This document shows, piece after piece, positions 50,377 through 60,719 of a stretch of DNA of 64,000 bases. Origin of the DNA: Streptomyces sp. NBC_00306 (lineage in GTDB: Bacteria; Actinomycetota; Actinomycetes; Streptomycetales; Streptomycetaceae); contig NZ_CP108032.1 of the NCBI RefSeq assembly GCF_036169555.1, positions 3,472,001 through 3,536,000 on the forward strand. Direction: 5' to 3'. Position numbers and translations under genes: made by a program. Below the pieces are notes generated by a model that was not told the origin of the DNA, searched no databases, and saw only the letters and a list, made by a program, of their open reading frames with translations. Each line of letters opens with the position of its first letter. Positions within the stretch are counted from its first letter, which is position 1.

Positions 50377-51966
50377 ATGAACAGTCTCGACTGGACCGTG
50401 CTCATCGGATACTTCGGTGTGATGGTCGCGATCGGACTCTGGTCGCACAAGCGCGTGGACAACGTCAGCGACTTCTTCACCGCCGGCGGCAAGATGCCGT
50501 GGTGGCTGTCGGGCATCTCGCACCACATGTCCGGCTACAGCGCGGTGATGTTCACCGGCTACGCGGGCATCGCGTACACCTACGGCGTCACGTCCTTCGT
50601 GACGTGGTCCCTCCCGATCGCCATCGGCATCTTCATCGGCGCCAAGCTCTTCGCACCCCGGCTGAACCGGCTGCGCTCCAAGCTGCACGTCGCGTCACCG
50701 CTGGAGTATCTGAAGACCCGCTACAACCTCAAGACCCAGCAGGCTCTCGCCTGGTCGGGCCTGCTGCTGAAGATCGTGGACGTGGGCGCCAAGTGGGCCG
50801 CCATCGCCACCCTGCTCTCCGTCTTCACCGGCATCTCGCTCAACCAGGGCATCCTCATCACCGGTGTCATCACCGGTATCTACTGCACCATCGGCGGCCT
50901 GTGGGCCGACGCCCTCACCGAGCTGGGGCAGTTCATCATCCAGCTGTTCGCCGGCCTGGCGATGCTGTTCGCCGTCATGAGCGAACTCGACGGGTTCAGC
51001 ACGCTGTGGACTGTGTGGGACGAGCCGGAGATGCAGGGCCACGCGGACGCGACCGCCGGCCCCTACACGGTGACCTTCCTGCTGGCGTTCCTCTTCATCA
51101 AGACCTTCGAGTACAACGGCGGCATGTGGAACCAGGCGCAGCGCTACATGGCGACCGCCAACGCCCGCGAGGCGACGCGCTCGGCGCGCCTCTCCGCGAT
51201 CCTGTGGTTCGTCTGGCCGCTGGTGCTCTTCTTCCCGATGTGGTGCGCGCCGCTGCTGATCGAGGCGAAGAAGCCGGACGCCTCCGACTCGTACGCGCTG
51301 ATGACCGAACAGCTGCTGCCGCACGGCCTCCTCGGCCTGGTCATCGTGGGCTTCTTCTCGCACACCATGGCCATGTGCTCGTCCGACGCCAACGCCATCG
51401 CCGCCGTCTTCACCCGGGACATCGCACCCGTGCTGTCGAAGAAGGCCCGGGGCTGGAGCGAGCGGTCGGGGCTCATCGCCGCCCGTCTGTCGACGATCGC
51501 CTTCCTCGCGCTGTCGATGGCGATCGCGACGCAGGTCAACTCGCCCACGTTCAAGGACATCATCACCGTCGTGATCAAGTGGGTGGCGGGACTGATGGGA
51601 CCGATCGCGATCCCGTTCATGCTCGGCCTGCTGCGTCCGTTCCGCAGATCCGGACCGACGGCGGCGCTCACGAGCTGGGCGGCCGGTCTCATCGCGTTCT
51701 TCTTCCTCAACTACGAGATCGACGGCACCGCCAGGACCGATGTGGCTCTGCAGTACCAGGTGTCCGTACCGCTCGCGATCTCGCTGGTGCTCTACATCGT
51801 GATCGGCTTCCTCAAGCCGGAGGACACTCCCGAACGCGACGCGGTCATCGCCCGGATCAACTCGGACGACGACGGCCCGGAGGCGGGTGCCGCGGCGGCC
51901 GCCGTGCCGGGACAGACGGCGCCCGCCGGGGAGAAGGTCCTCGGCCGCGAAGGGGCCGACGGCTGA
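50377..51966 (+). CDS. Sodium/solute symporter (SSS family)
   Basis: 529 residues from the ATG at 50377, preceded by AGGAGG. About 13 membrane helices are visible. The family features are FFTAGGKMPWWLSGISHHMS near residue 30, SAVMFTGYAGIAYTYG, and a later GIYCTIGGLWADALTELGQF. Transporters with this plan carry sugars, organic acids or amino acids with Na+. The last ~40 residues are hydrophilic. It stands alone between two terminators, so it is probably monocistronic. The substrate cannot be told. Confidence 0.93.
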   Translation: MNSLDWTVLIGYFGVMVAIGLWSHKRVDNVSDFFTAGGKMPWWLSGISHHMSGYSAVMFTGYAGIAYTYGVTSFVTWSLPIAIGIFIGAKLFAPRLNRLRSKLHVASPLEYLKTRYNLKTQQALAWSGLLLKIVDVGAKWAAIATLLSVFTGISLNQGILITGVITGIYCTIGGLWADALTELGQFIIQLFAGLAMLFAVMSELDGFSTLWTVWDEPEMQGHADATAGPYTVTFLLAFLFIKTFEYNGGMWNQAQRYMATANAREATRSARLSAILWFVWPLVLFFPMWCAPLLIEAKKPDASDSYALMTEQLLPHGLLGLVIVGFFSHTMAMCSSDANAIAAVFTRDIAPVLSKKARGWSERSGLIAARLSTIAFLALSMAIATQVNSPTFKDIITVVIKWVAGLMGPIAIPFMLGLLRPFRRSGPTAALTSWAAGLIAFFFLNYEIDGTARTDVALQYQVSVPLAISLVLYIVIGFLKPEDTPERDAVIARINSDDDGPEAGAAAAAVPGQTAPAGEKVLGREGADG

Positions 51967-51991
51967 CGGCGCGCTGACGACACACCCCGAC

Positions 51992-52035
51992 GCACCGGGG
52001 CCCGGCTTCCTGAGGGTGGAGCCGGGCCCCGGTGC
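51992..52035. terminator. Bidirectional terminator between convergent genes
   Basis: GCACCGGGGCCCGGCT (51992-52007) pairs perfectly with AGCCGGGCCCCGGTGC (52020-52035) around 12 bases. It separates the symporter from the convergent ADP-ribosylglycohydrolase. Confidence 0.85.
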
Positions 52036-52071
52036 AGGTCCGTGCCGGTGCCGAAAGCGCGACCGGCCCCT

Positions 52072-53187
52072 TCAGCTGCGGGGGTAACGGGCCAGCCAGC
52101 CCGGGGAGTTGATCGTCGGTCCGTGCAGAGCCGGCCCCTGGGTCATCTCCATCGCGAAGTCGTCGGCGAGCTCCAGGATCGTGGGACGGCCCTCGATCTC
52201 GGACAGCCAGGCGGGCGGCAGCGCCGTCTCGCCGTGCAGCGCCCCGAGCAGCGAGCCGGTCACGATGCCCGTGGTCTCCGAGGGGCCGTCGTGGTTCACC
52301 GCGAGCCGCAGGCCGTGCCGGATGTCCTCGCCGACGAGCGCGCAGTAGACGGCGATGGCGAGCGCGTCCTCGGCGTGATGGCCCTCGCCGAGGGACGCGA
52401 TGCGCGCCGGGCTCGGAATGCCCTGGCGTACGGCGCCCAGCGCGTGCTTGAGGGCGTCCGTGACGGGCTGGTGCCCCGGGCGGGCGGCCAGCAGGGCGAG
52501 CGCGCGCTGCACGGAGCCGTCGAGCGTCTCCCCGCGGGCCAGTCCGTGCACGATGACCGCGAAGGCACCCGCCGAGAGATACGCGGTCGGGTGCCCGTGC
52601 GTCTGGGCCGCGCACTCCACCGCCAGCTGGCACACCAGTTGCGGCTCCCAGCCGACGAGCAGCCCGAACGGGGCGGACCGGGCGAGCGCGCCGGCATCGC
52701 GCGCCGTCGGGTTCTTGGGCGCCTCCAGGGTGCCCATCGACTCGTCGCCGAGGCCGACCAGGGTCGACCGGGAGGGGTCGCGCCGGGTGTAGAGCCACTC
52801 CTCACGGGCGAGCCAGCCGTTGTCCTTGCGGCGCTCGTCGGGTCCCCAGTCGCGCTGGGTGGCGGCCCATCTGAGATACGCGCGGTGCACATCGGTGGGC
52901 GGATGCCAGGCACCGGTGTCGCGGCGGACCTGGGCGCGTATGAGCCCGTCGACGGTGAACAGGGTGAGCTGGGTGGCCGCGGTCACGGCGCCGCGGCGGC
53001 CGTGGGCGGGTACGAGATCGCCGATGCCGTCCTGCCCGTGTGTGGCGCGTATCTCGTCCAGGGTGAGGGACGCGACCCCGGCGCCCAGCGCGTCGCCGAT
53101 GGCGCCGCCGAGCAGGGCGCCGCGCACCCGGGCACGGAAGTCCTGCTGCTCCGCACGCCCCCAGACGGCTGTGGCTGCTGCGCTCAC
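52072..53187 (-). CDS. ADP-ribosylglycohydrolase family protein
   Basis: 371 residues. The start RARVRGALLGGAIGDALGAG, the segment TAATQLTLFTVDG, then GEGHHAEDALAIAVYCALVG and VNHDGPSETTGIVTGSLLGA match the ARH/DraG family. The last provides the metal-binding Asp and Thr residues. The first metal motif is TQLTL rather than the usual TDDT, so one Mg2+ ligand set may be altered. The family removes ADP-ribose from proteins or small molecules; some members act on other N-glycosidic substrates. No ADP-ribosyltransferase is nearby. Confidence 0.9.
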   Translation of the reverse strand: MSAAATAVWGRAEQQDFRARVRGALLGGAIGDALGAGVASLTLDEIRATHGQDGIGDLVPAHGRRGAVTAATQLTLFTVDGLIRAQVRRDTGAWHPPTDVHRAYLRWAATQRDWGPDERRKDNGWLAREEWLYTRRDPSRSTLVGLGDESMGTLEAPKNPTARDAGALARSAPFGLLVGWEPQLVCQLAVECAAQTHGHPTAYLSAGAFAVIVHGLARGETLDGSVQRALALLAARPGHQPVTDALKHALGAVRQGIPSPARIASLGEGHHAEDALAIAVYCALVGEDIRHGLRLAVNHDGPSETTGIVTGSLLGALHGETALPPAWLSEIEGRPTILELADDFAMEMTQGPALHGPTINSPGWLARYPRS

Positions 53188-53435
53188 CGCGCGTCCCTCC
53201 CTGGACGTCGAACGAATGCACCTGGCGGAGCACTTTAATCGACCGCGCGAGATCGGTTCAGGGCTGTAAGGGGGCGGATGCGGTATGTGATGGGTCGCAC
53301 GTCGGGCCGGATTTGAGCGAGTCGCGCATCAGGGGCCCCAGGGACCCCAGCCTCAACCGGCTCCCCACCCCGCCGCGAGCCGGCCGCCCGCGCCCGCCGC
53401 CGCGCACCGGCCGTCCGTCGCCCGGCGCCCGTGGC

Positions 53436-54356
53436 TCACATCGTCGCCGTCACCCGCAGCACCGCCTTGCCCCGCACCGTGCGCCGGCGCAGGGCGTGGG
53501 CCGCGTCCGCGAACCTCTCCCACGGACCCTGCCAGCCGATCTCCACCGCGAGGCGGCCGTCAGCGGCGTAACCGACCAGGAGAGCGAGGTCGACGGCCGG
53601 CGCGGACAGGTCGTTGAGGAACGACGTGAGCGACTTGGCCGGCCCGATCGTCGAGTACGGCGGGAAGACGGCCGGCTCCCCCGACGTCCAGCCGACGCTC
53701 TGCAGGCTGCCGCCCGGCGCCAGCAGATCCCAGGCCGCGACCATCTGCGGGCCGCCGACGCTGTCGATGATCACGTCGACCGGCCGGTCCACACCCTCCA
53801 GGCCCACCACCACCTCGTCCGCGCCCGCCTTGACCAGGCCCTCGCGCCGGGCGGCCGAGCCCACCGAGGCGATCACATGGGCGTCCGCGGCCGCGGCGAG
53901 TTGCAGCGCGAACCGTCCGACCCCGCCCGATGCGCCGGTGACCAGTACCCGCTTGCCCGCGGCGATGCCCCCGGCCCGCAGGGACCGCAGCGCGGCGATC
54001 CCCGCGACCGGCAGCGCCGCCGCCTCCGCCAGGGAGACCCCCTCCGGGATCTCGGCCAGGGCGTCCGCGTCCACCGCGATCCGCTCCGCGAAGGCGCCGG
54101 CCGAGAGGGCGACGACCCGGGTGCCCACCGCGGGCCCCGCGCCCTCGGACCGCACCACCACCCCGGCGGCGTCCGAGCCCAGCACGGCCCCCTCGGGTAC
54201 GCGTCCCGACCGGGCGTCGTTGAGGTCGCCATGGTTGAGCGAGACGTGGTGGACGTCCACGAGCACCTGTTCGGGCCCTGGTACGGGCTCACACACTTCG
54301 GTCAGACGAACGGCGTCGGTCGCGGACGGGTCCACGACGAGGGCTCGGACGGACAT
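53436..54356 (-). CDS. Zinc-independent MDR oxidoreductase (quinone reductase-like)
   Basis: 306 residues from the ATG at 54356, with AAGGAG upstream. The N-terminal GroES-like domain has VSLNHGDLNDARSGRVPEGA and VLGSDAAGVVV. The Rossmann domain has VLVTGASGGVGRFALQLAAA, the GxGxxG-type NADPH site. The zinc-ligand Cys and His of alcohol dehydrogenases are missing, which points to NADPH:quinone reductase-like enzymes. It is likely involved in redox stress or the reduction of unsaturated carbonyls. The gene stands alone. Confidence 0.9.
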   Translation of the reverse strand: MSVRALVVDPSATDAVRLTEVCEPVPGPEQVLVDVHHVSLNHGDLNDARSGRVPEGAVLGSDAAGVVVRSEGAGPAVGTRVVALSAGAFAERIAVDADALAEIPEGVSLAEAAALPVAGIAALRSLRAGGIAAGKRVLVTGASGGVGRFALQLAAAADAHVIASVGSAARREGLVKAGADEVVVGLEGVDRPVDVIIDSVGGPQMVAAWDLLAPGGSLQSVGWTSGEPAVFPPYSTIGPAKSLTSFLNDLSAPAVDLALLVGYAADGRLAVEIGWQGPWERFADAAHALRRRTVRGKAVLRVTATM

Positions 54357-54551
54357 GTCGGCTCCTTGGTGACGGTGGTCGGTCCGCGCGGCGTGCCGGA
54401 CCGGTGCTGTGCGTGGTGCTGAACCCGGTGCTGATCGCTGCATGCGTGGGCGGCGGGCGTTCACGGCACCTGCCGTGCCGACCTTGCCGCTGTCGACGGC
54501 CCCTGCCACGGACGCTCGCCGAGATGTCTGCGGCCCGCGCCACGGGCCCCG

Positions 54552-56960
54552 TCACCCCGGCGCGTCTCCGTCCCGCAGCCGGTCCCGCTGCGCCAGGGCC
54601 CACGCGTAGTCCGGGTCGAGCGCCAGGGCCCGTTCCAGGTCCGCCAGCGCCCTCTCGGGCCGCCCCAGCGCCGCGTACGCCATCGCCCGGCTGCCGAGCG
54701 CCCACGTGTACACCGGATTGAGCGCCAGAGCCCGGTCGAACTGCTCGACCGCCTCCTCGTTGCGGCCCATGAAGCGGTACACCTCACCGCGCTCCCCCAC
54801 CGTCGCCGCGGTGTCCGGCGCCAGCCGGTCCGCCCGGTCGAGATCCTCCAGCGCACCCGCGAAGTCGTTCAGCCGCAGCCGTACATGCGCACGCCGCACC
54901 AGCGCCCACACATACGCGTCGCCCAGCTCCACCGCCCGGTCCAGATCCGTCAGCGCCTCCCGCAGGCGGCCCTGCTGGTACCGGGTCTGACCCCGGCTGC
55001 CGTGCGCCAGCCAGTCCCCCGGCTCCAGCGCCAGTGCCCGGCCGAGCTCCGCGTCCGCCTCCGCGAGCCGTCCCGCCCGTCGGTAGGTCTCGCCGCGTTC
55101 GCGCACGGTCTCCGGCGAACCGGGCAGCAGCTCCTCGGCCTTGTCCAGATCCTCCAGCGCCTCGTCGAACCCACCCGCCGCCCGGTGCACGACCGCACGC
55201 CCCCGGTACACCGACGGGTCGTCCGGTGCCAGCGCGATGCCCTGCCCGTAGTCGGCGAGCGCCTCCTCGTACGCGTCCAGGCGGAAGAACTGCCGCCCGC
55301 GGGCCGCGTACGCGAGCGCCCGTACGCCGTCGTCCGCATCGGAGCGGCCGATGAGCAGGCCCAGCACCCGTACCGCGCCCAGCCGTTCGTCCTCCAGCGC
55401 GGCGAGGCACTCCCGGCCCCAGCTGCCCAGCTCCTGCGCCCCGCCGTCCTCCCCGGCCTCGGCGACGGCCCGTGCCCAGCCGCGCGCGACGGCGATCCCC
55501 TCGCCGCAGGCGGCCACGCCGTCCTGGAGGACTGCCGGGAGCGCTGTCCGGGGCCGGGCGCACAGCAGGTGGTACACCTCCTCGACACGCGCCGCCCGCC
55601 AGGATTCGTCCGCCCACAGCGGGGCGGTGCCGCCGGCCTCGGCACACCGGGCCGCGTACACCGCAGCGAGCCGGCCGTGGCTCTCGCTCCACCGCTGCGG
55701 AGACCCGGTACGCCGCAGCCGCAGCATGGGGGCGCGGACGACATCGTGATAGCGGGCCCGGCCGCCGTGTTCACTGACGAACGGCAGCGAGCGCAACCAG
55801 CCGTACAGCCCCTCCTCCCGTCCCGCGCCGTCGCCCGCGACCGCGTGGAACAGGTCCTCGTCGAGGTGGCGGGGCAGCGCGCCTTCGAGCGCGGCGGCGC
55901 GGCGCACCGGCTCCGTCTCCCACTTCAGGAAACGCTCGACGGCCGTGGCGCTCGGGTCGCCGACGTCTCCCGGGTTCTCGGCGAGCGTGGAGACCAGCAC
56001 CGGCAGCCGGCCGGAGAGATGGAGCACGTCCCGTACGACCGTCTCGTCCAGCACCCCTTTGGCGGCGAGGAGTTGGCGCGCCTCGGCGTCGGTGAACGGC
56101 CGGAGCGGGAGCTCGGTGACGAGGCCGACGCAGTCGCCCCAGCGGACCGGGTCGAGGGGGCGCTGCCCGGCGGTGGTGACGACGATGTTCGAGGGCAGAG
56201 CGCCGTACCGCTCGGTCGTCAGCAGGTCCCGCAGCCAGTCGTCGAGGAACGGCCCGGTGCGCTCGTACGTGTCGAAGAACAGCGCGATCCAGGGCGCCCG
56301 TTCGGCGACCCGCTCCAGTTCCGCGGCGAGTACGGGGGTCAGGGTGCGCAGGGGGTCCAGGACCAACTGGACGTCGTCGTGGTTGCGGAAGCGGGCCGCG
56401 AGCGCGGCCCGCAGCTTCTCCGTTCCCTGGGCGAGCTGCGCAGGGTCGACCATCGCCGTGAACGGGCCGACCCCGGGGAGGAGTCCGAGCCCGGCGAGCC
56501 CCGCGCGGGTGACGGCCACGGATGCGCCGTTCGGCTCCTGCGCCTCGCGACCCGGTCCCGTGGCGCCCGGTCCCTCGGGGCCGGCCGACTCGGGGGCGAG
56601 CGCCTCGGCCTCGTACCGCCGCTGCCGGTAGGTCGCCAGCATCCGGTCGAGCGCCTTCAGCGGGTGGCCCTGCCGCTCGAAGTGGCCGCACAGCGCGGTC
56701 ATGGCCTCCGGAACGCTGTTGACGCTCTCGTCGACGTACGCCGTCAGAGCACCGCGCTCGCGGGCCGCGTCCTCGAGCCGGCGGACGAGAGCGCTCTTGC
56801 CCACGCCCGCGCTGCCGTGGACATGGAAGATGAAGCAGTGCCGCTCGTCCTCGGGCGGGATGTCGAAGTTCCCCCGGAACCGGGCCAGTTCCTCCCGTCG
56901 CCCGACGAAGTGCTGACGGCTCTTCAGGATCTGCTGCATCGACGGTCTCGACCCGGCCAT
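54552..56960 (-). CDS. STAND-type ATPase with C-terminal TPR array
   Basis: 802 residues. Walker A HGSAGVGKSALV lies at about 48-59, within a FIFHVHG strand, and a Walker B-like WIALFFDTYE is near residue 222. The middle has a winged-helix-like region. From about residue 560 to the end there are seven to eight tetratricopeptide repeats (for example EEALADYGQGIALAPDDPSV and EEAVEQFDRALALNPVYTWA). Such proteins are signalling switches. In bacteria some are phage defence or regulatory NTPases, but no effector domain is visible here. A regulatory role is equally likely. Confidence 0.85.
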   Translation of the reverse strand: MAGSRPSMQQILKSRQHFVGRREELARFRGNFDIPPEDERHCFIFHVHGSAGVGKSALVRRLEDAARERGALTAYVDESVNSVPEAMTALCGHFERQGHPLKALDRMLATYRQRRYEAEALAPESAGPEGPGATGPGREAQEPNGASVAVTRAGLAGLGLLPGVGPFTAMVDPAQLAQGTEKLRAALAARFRNHDDVQLVLDPLRTLTPVLAAELERVAERAPWIALFFDTYERTGPFLDDWLRDLLTTERYGALPSNIVVTTAGQRPLDPVRWGDCVGLVTELPLRPFTDAEARQLLAAKGVLDETVVRDVLHLSGRLPVLVSTLAENPGDVGDPSATAVERFLKWETEPVRRAAALEGALPRHLDEDLFHAVAGDGAGREEGLYGWLRSLPFVSEHGGRARYHDVVRAPMLRLRRTGSPQRWSESHGRLAAVYAARCAEAGGTAPLWADESWRAARVEEVYHLLCARPRTALPAVLQDGVAACGEGIAVARGWARAVAEAGEDGGAQELGSWGRECLAALEDERLGAVRVLGLLIGRSDADDGVRALAYAARGRQFFRLDAYEEALADYGQGIALAPDDPSVYRGRAVVHRAAGGFDEALEDLDKAEELLPGSPETVRERGETYRRAGRLAEADAELGRALALEPGDWLAHGSRGQTRYQQGRLREALTDLDRAVELGDAYVWALVRRAHVRLRLNDFAGALEDLDRADRLAPDTAATVGERGEVYRFMGRNEEAVEQFDRALALNPVYTWALGSRAMAYAALGRPERALADLERALALDPDYAWALAQRDRLRDGDAPG

Positions 56961-57072
56961 GGTCCAAGTGTCCCCCAGACCCGGCCGCGGGCGAGGTCCC
57001 GGCGCGTGACCGTACGGCGTGGGTCAGTAGCCGCGCCGGATCGCGGCCCGGGCGGCGGCGCGGCGCATGCGG

Positions 57073-59661
57073 TCAGTCCACCAGGGGCAGCAGCTCCGGA
57101 AGATGTCCGTCGGACGCGGCGGCGGCCTGCTGCCGCTCCTCGGACACCTCGCCGTACAGCGTCGTCCGCGGCTTCGCCGGCCGGCCCGCCGCCTCGGCGA
57201 TCGCGACCAGATCCTTCACCGAGCGGTACGAGCCGTAACTGGAGCCCGCCATACGGGAGATGGTCTCCTCCATCAGGGTGCCGCCGAGGTCGTTGGCGCC
57301 CGAGCGCAGCATCTCGGCCGCGCCCTCCGTGCCCAGTTTCACCCAGCTGGTCTGGATGTTGGTGATGTGCGGGTGCAGCAGGAGGCGGGCCATCGCCATC
57401 ACGGCGCGGTTCTCGCGCGCGGTCGGCCCCGGCCGGGCGATACCGGCGAGATAGACGGGCGCGTTGGTGTGGATGAAGGGCAGGGTCACGAACTCCGTGA
57501 ACCCGCCGGTCTCCTGCTGGATCCGCGCCAGCGTCCGGAAGTGGCCGAGCCAGTGCCGGGGCTGGTCCACATGCCCGTACATCATGGTCGAGCTGGACCG
57601 GATGCCGAGTTCGTGCGCCGTGGTGACGACCTCGATCCAGGTCGCGGTGGGCAGTTTGCCCTTCGTCAGCACCCAGCGGACCTCGTCGTCGAGGATCTCG
57701 GCCGCGGTGCCCGGGATCGAGTCGAGCCCGGCCTCCTTCGCGGCGGTCAGCCACTCGCGGATCGACAGCCCGGTCCGGGAGGCGCCGTTGACGACCTCCA
57801 TCGGGGAGAACGCGTGCACATGCATCCCCGGAACGCGCTCCTTCACGGCGCGCGCGATGTCGAAGTACGCCGTGCCCGGCAGGTCGGGGTGGATACCGCC
57901 CTGCATGCACACCTCCACCGCACCGACGTCCCACGCCTGCGCCGCCCGGTCGGCGACCTGGTCGAGGGAGAGGGTGTACGCGTCGGCGTCGGTGCGCCGC
58001 TGCGCGAAGGCACAGAAACGGCAGCCGGTGTAACAGACGTTGGTGAAGTTGATGTTGCGCGTGACGATGTAGGTGACGTCGTCGCCCACGACATCGCGGC
58101 GCAGCTCGTCCGCGATCCTCGTCAGGGCGTCGAGGGCCGGCCCGTCGGCGTGCAGCAGGGCGAGTGCCTCGTCGTCGGTGAGCCGGGTGGGATCGTCGGC
58201 CGCGGTCTTCAGCGCACCGCGCACATCCGTGTCGATGCGCTGCGGCACCATCCCGGGCGCCGCGGCCTCGCGCAGCGACTCCCAGTCGCCGTACACCTCG
58301 TCGAAGTCGTCGCGGCGGTCGTGGGTGCGGCCGTCGGTGTCGATGGTGCGGTGCAGATCGGTGCGTCCGACGGCGGTGAAGCCCTCGTCGGGCTCCTGCC
58401 ACGGGTGGCCCTGGACGGGGGCGTCGGGGTTGGCGAGCCCGGTCTCCGGATCGGCCAGTGCCCGTACGTGCGGCATGAGCCGCGGATCGAGCCACGGCTC
58501 ACCGCGCCGGACGAACTCCGGGTACACACACAGCCGTTCCTCCAGCCGGAAGCCCGCGGCGGCCGACTGCTCGGTGAGGACGTCGATCTGCGGCCAGGGC
58601 CGCTCCGGGTTCACATGGTCGATGGTCAGGGGCGAGACCCCGCCCCAGTCGTCGATGCCGGCGCCGATGAGCCGTCCGTACTCGCTGTCCACGAGGTTCG
58701 GCGGTGCCTGAAGACAGGCGGACGGGCCCATGATGTGCCGGGCGACGGCGACGGTGGCCACCAGCTCGTCCAGCTCGGCATCCGGCATACCGCGCATCGC
58801 CGTGTCCGGCTTGGCGCGGAAGTTCTGCAGGATCAGTTCCTGGATGCCGTGGTACGCCCGGGAGATCCGGCGCAGCGCGAACAGCGAGTCCGCGCGCTCC
58901 TCGTACGTCTCCCCGATCCCGATCAGCAGCCCACTGGTGAACGGCACGGAGCTGCGCCCCGCGTCCTCCAGCACGCGCAGCCGCACGGCGGGTTCCTTGT
59001 CGGGCGACCCGTGGTGCGGCCCGCCGGGCTCGCTCCACAGCCGGGTCGCGGTGGTCTCCAGCATCATCCCCATGGACGGCGCCACGGGCTTGAGCCGCTG
59101 GAAGTCGGTCCAGGTCATGACGCCGGGGTTGAGGTGGGGCAGCAGCCCGGTCTCCTCCAGGATCCGGATGGCCATGGCCCGTACGTACGCGATGGTGTCG
59201 TCGTACCCCTCGGCCTCCAGCCACTCCCGCGCCTCGGGCCACCGGTCCTCGGGCTTGTCGCCGAGCGTGATGAGGGCTTCCTTGCACCCCATCTCGGCCC
59301 CGCGCCGGGCGATGGCGAGCACCTCGTCGGGCGACATGAACATCCCGTGCCCGGCGCGCCGGAGCTTGCCGGGGACGGTGGCGAAGGTGCAGTAGTGGCA
59401 CTTGTCCCGGCATAGCCGGGTGAGCGGGATGAACACGCTCTTGGAGTACGTGATGACCCCGGCCCGCCCGGCAGCCTCCAGCCCGGCATCCCGCACCCGC
59501 GCGGCGGACGCACAGAGATCGTCGAGATCCTCCCCCCGCGCCTGCAACAGCACGGCGGCCTCCCCGACATCGAGAGCCACCCCGTCCCGGGCGCGCTTGA
59601 GTGCGCGCCGCATGGCGTTCCGGGTGGGCCGCGCGGGGGGTTCGGGCTGGTGATCGGTCAT
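57073..59661 (-). CDS. fbiC: FO synthase, CofG/CofH fusion (bifunctional radical SAM)
   Basis: 862 residues from the ATG at 59661. The N-terminal CofG half has the radical SAM motif CRDKCHYC (C84, C88, C91). The C-terminal CofH half has CYTGCRFC near residue 545. Together they join a ribityl-aminouracil to tyrosine to make FO, the deazaflavin core of coenzyme F420, in the cytoplasm. The length is as usual for actinobacterial fusions. The open frame continues upstream another ~270 codons, but that part is antisense to a plus-strand gene and not supported. It is a chromosomal housekeeping gene and a good synteny anchor. Confidence 0.97.
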   Translation of the reverse strand: MTDHQPEPPARPTRNAMRRALKRARDGVALDVGEAAVLLQARGEDLDDLCASAARVRDAGLEAAGRAGVITYSKSVFIPLTRLCRDKCHYCTFATVPGKLRRAGHGMFMSPDEVLAIARRGAEMGCKEALITLGDKPEDRWPEAREWLEAEGYDDTIAYVRAMAIRILEETGLLPHLNPGVMTWTDFQRLKPVAPSMGMMLETTATRLWSEPGGPHHGSPDKEPAVRLRVLEDAGRSSVPFTSGLLIGIGETYEERADSLFALRRISRAYHGIQELILQNFRAKPDTAMRGMPDAELDELVATVAVARHIMGPSACLQAPPNLVDSEYGRLIGAGIDDWGGVSPLTIDHVNPERPWPQIDVLTEQSAAAGFRLEERLCVYPEFVRRGEPWLDPRLMPHVRALADPETGLANPDAPVQGHPWQEPDEGFTAVGRTDLHRTIDTDGRTHDRRDDFDEVYGDWESLREAAAPGMVPQRIDTDVRGALKTAADDPTRLTDDEALALLHADGPALDALTRIADELRRDVVGDDVTYIVTRNINFTNVCYTGCRFCAFAQRRTDADAYTLSLDQVADRAAQAWDVGAVEVCMQGGIHPDLPGTAYFDIARAVKERVPGMHVHAFSPMEVVNGASRTGLSIREWLTAAKEAGLDSIPGTAAEILDDEVRWVLTKGKLPTATWIEVVTTAHELGIRSSSTMMYGHVDQPRHWLGHFRTLARIQQETGGFTEFVTLPFIHTNAPVYLAGIARPGPTARENRAVMAMARLLLHPHITNIQTSWVKLGTEGAAEMLRSGANDLGGTLMEETISRMAGSSYGSYRSVKDLVAIAEAAGRPAKPRTTLYGEVSEERQQAAAASDGHLPELLPLVD

Positions 59662-59835
59662 GGGGTCGAGGATACGAGCTGGTGGTGTGGTGGGTAGGGG
59701 GCGCCGTCCGGGGGGCGGGGCTCGGCGGGGAGGTGGGGCTGATCGCGTACGTTGTGGGTCCGCACCTCGAGGCCGCGAGGCGAGGGGGCGTGGAGCACGT
59801 GATGGGCGACTTCCCGTAGCCGCAGGAGCACGCTG

Positions 59836-60531
59836 ATGACCCCGATGGCAGAGCAGTGGCCGGCAGCCTCTGAAGCGTCGGCGGCGCGTACCGTTTTCGG
59901 ACCGCTCGGCGGCATCGTGGAGCTGGGTGCGGTGAGCGCTTCGGAGTCGACGTCGCTGAGCGAGATCTCCGTGGGTGACTTCGTCGCGGACCACCGCGAG
60001 GAACTGGATCACTTTTTGGCGATGGTGCGGGACCTCGGCGACTTCGACGCCGAGACGATGGCCATCGTCGACGACCTGGGCCGGCTCCGCCCGCACGAGA
60101 TCACCGCGCCGTCCCTGCTCCTGTGGTCCGGCGGCATCGAGCCCGTCTCCCCGGACCCGGGCGAACCCGCCGCGGTACGCCGGATGGTGAACATGGGCGT
60201 CGACCTTCAACTGGCTGATATGACCCACGGGTTGGTCGGAGTTGCTGCCGCACGCGGCGGACGTGCCGCGGTGGAGGCCAACGCGGTGCTGATCCTGGAG
60301 TGCTTGCGCATGGAGATGCAGGTCGACCTCCCGCAGTACCTGCCATGGGCCGACTTGCGAGAGAAACTCGCCCGGACTCCCGACTCCCCCGCCCTCGCGG
60401 AGACGGATCAGGGCGACTTTCTCGAGTACCGGGCAGCGGCGACGAAGGTGTCGGTGCTCGTGAACAACGACCATGAAGAGCGCGACTCATGGGTGGGGCA
60501 CGGCGACGTGTGGAGCGTCAGCTTGGGCTGA
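59836..60531 (+). CDS. Hypothetical protein
   Basis: 231 residues from an ATG. Mostly helical; the middle has [20 protein letters not shown] and [20 protein letters not shown]. No signal peptide or membrane segment is found, and there are few Cys. Codon use is normal for this genome, so it is a genuine gene. It is divergent from fbiC and precedes the toxin locus, but is separated by about 190 bp and may be independent. Not recognised. Confidence 0.68.
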   Translation: MTPMAEQWPAASEASAARTVFGPLGGIVELGAVSASESTSLSEISVGDFVADHREELDHFLAMVRDLGDFDAETMAIVDDLGRLRPHEITAPSLLLWSGGIEPVSPDPGEPAAVRRMVNMGVDLQLADMTHGLVGVAAARGGRAAVEANAVLILECLRMEMQVDLPQYLPWADLREKLARTPDSPALAETDQGDFLEYRAAATKVSVLVNNDHEERDSWVGHGDVWSVSLG

Positions 60532-60719
60532 TCCGGCGCTCGGGCCGCCCAGCGGACCGCACGAGTTGGTGGCGGAGCGGGCCGTGTGCGGTGGACGCGA
60601 CCAGTGACGCCAGCTGGAGTGATTGAGGCATCAATCAAGCACATTTGTTCGGTTCACGCCCCAATGATCCACATTTACCCCGTTGCTTTCGAAAAAACGA
60701 CCATGGCACGATGCTGCGC

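Noticed and set aside
54885..57365. 826-codon plus-strand frame opposite the STAND ATPase
   Set aside because: Arg/Pro/Val-rich composition and no domain; the minus-strand TPR protein is convincing.
57067..59415. 782-codon plus-strand frame opposite fbiC
   Set aside because: Shadow of the FO synthase gene, which has both radical SAM motifs.
59662..60474. Upstream extension of the fbiC frame
   Set aside because: It is antisense to the 231-residue plus-strand gene, and the FO synthase aligns from the ATG at 59661.
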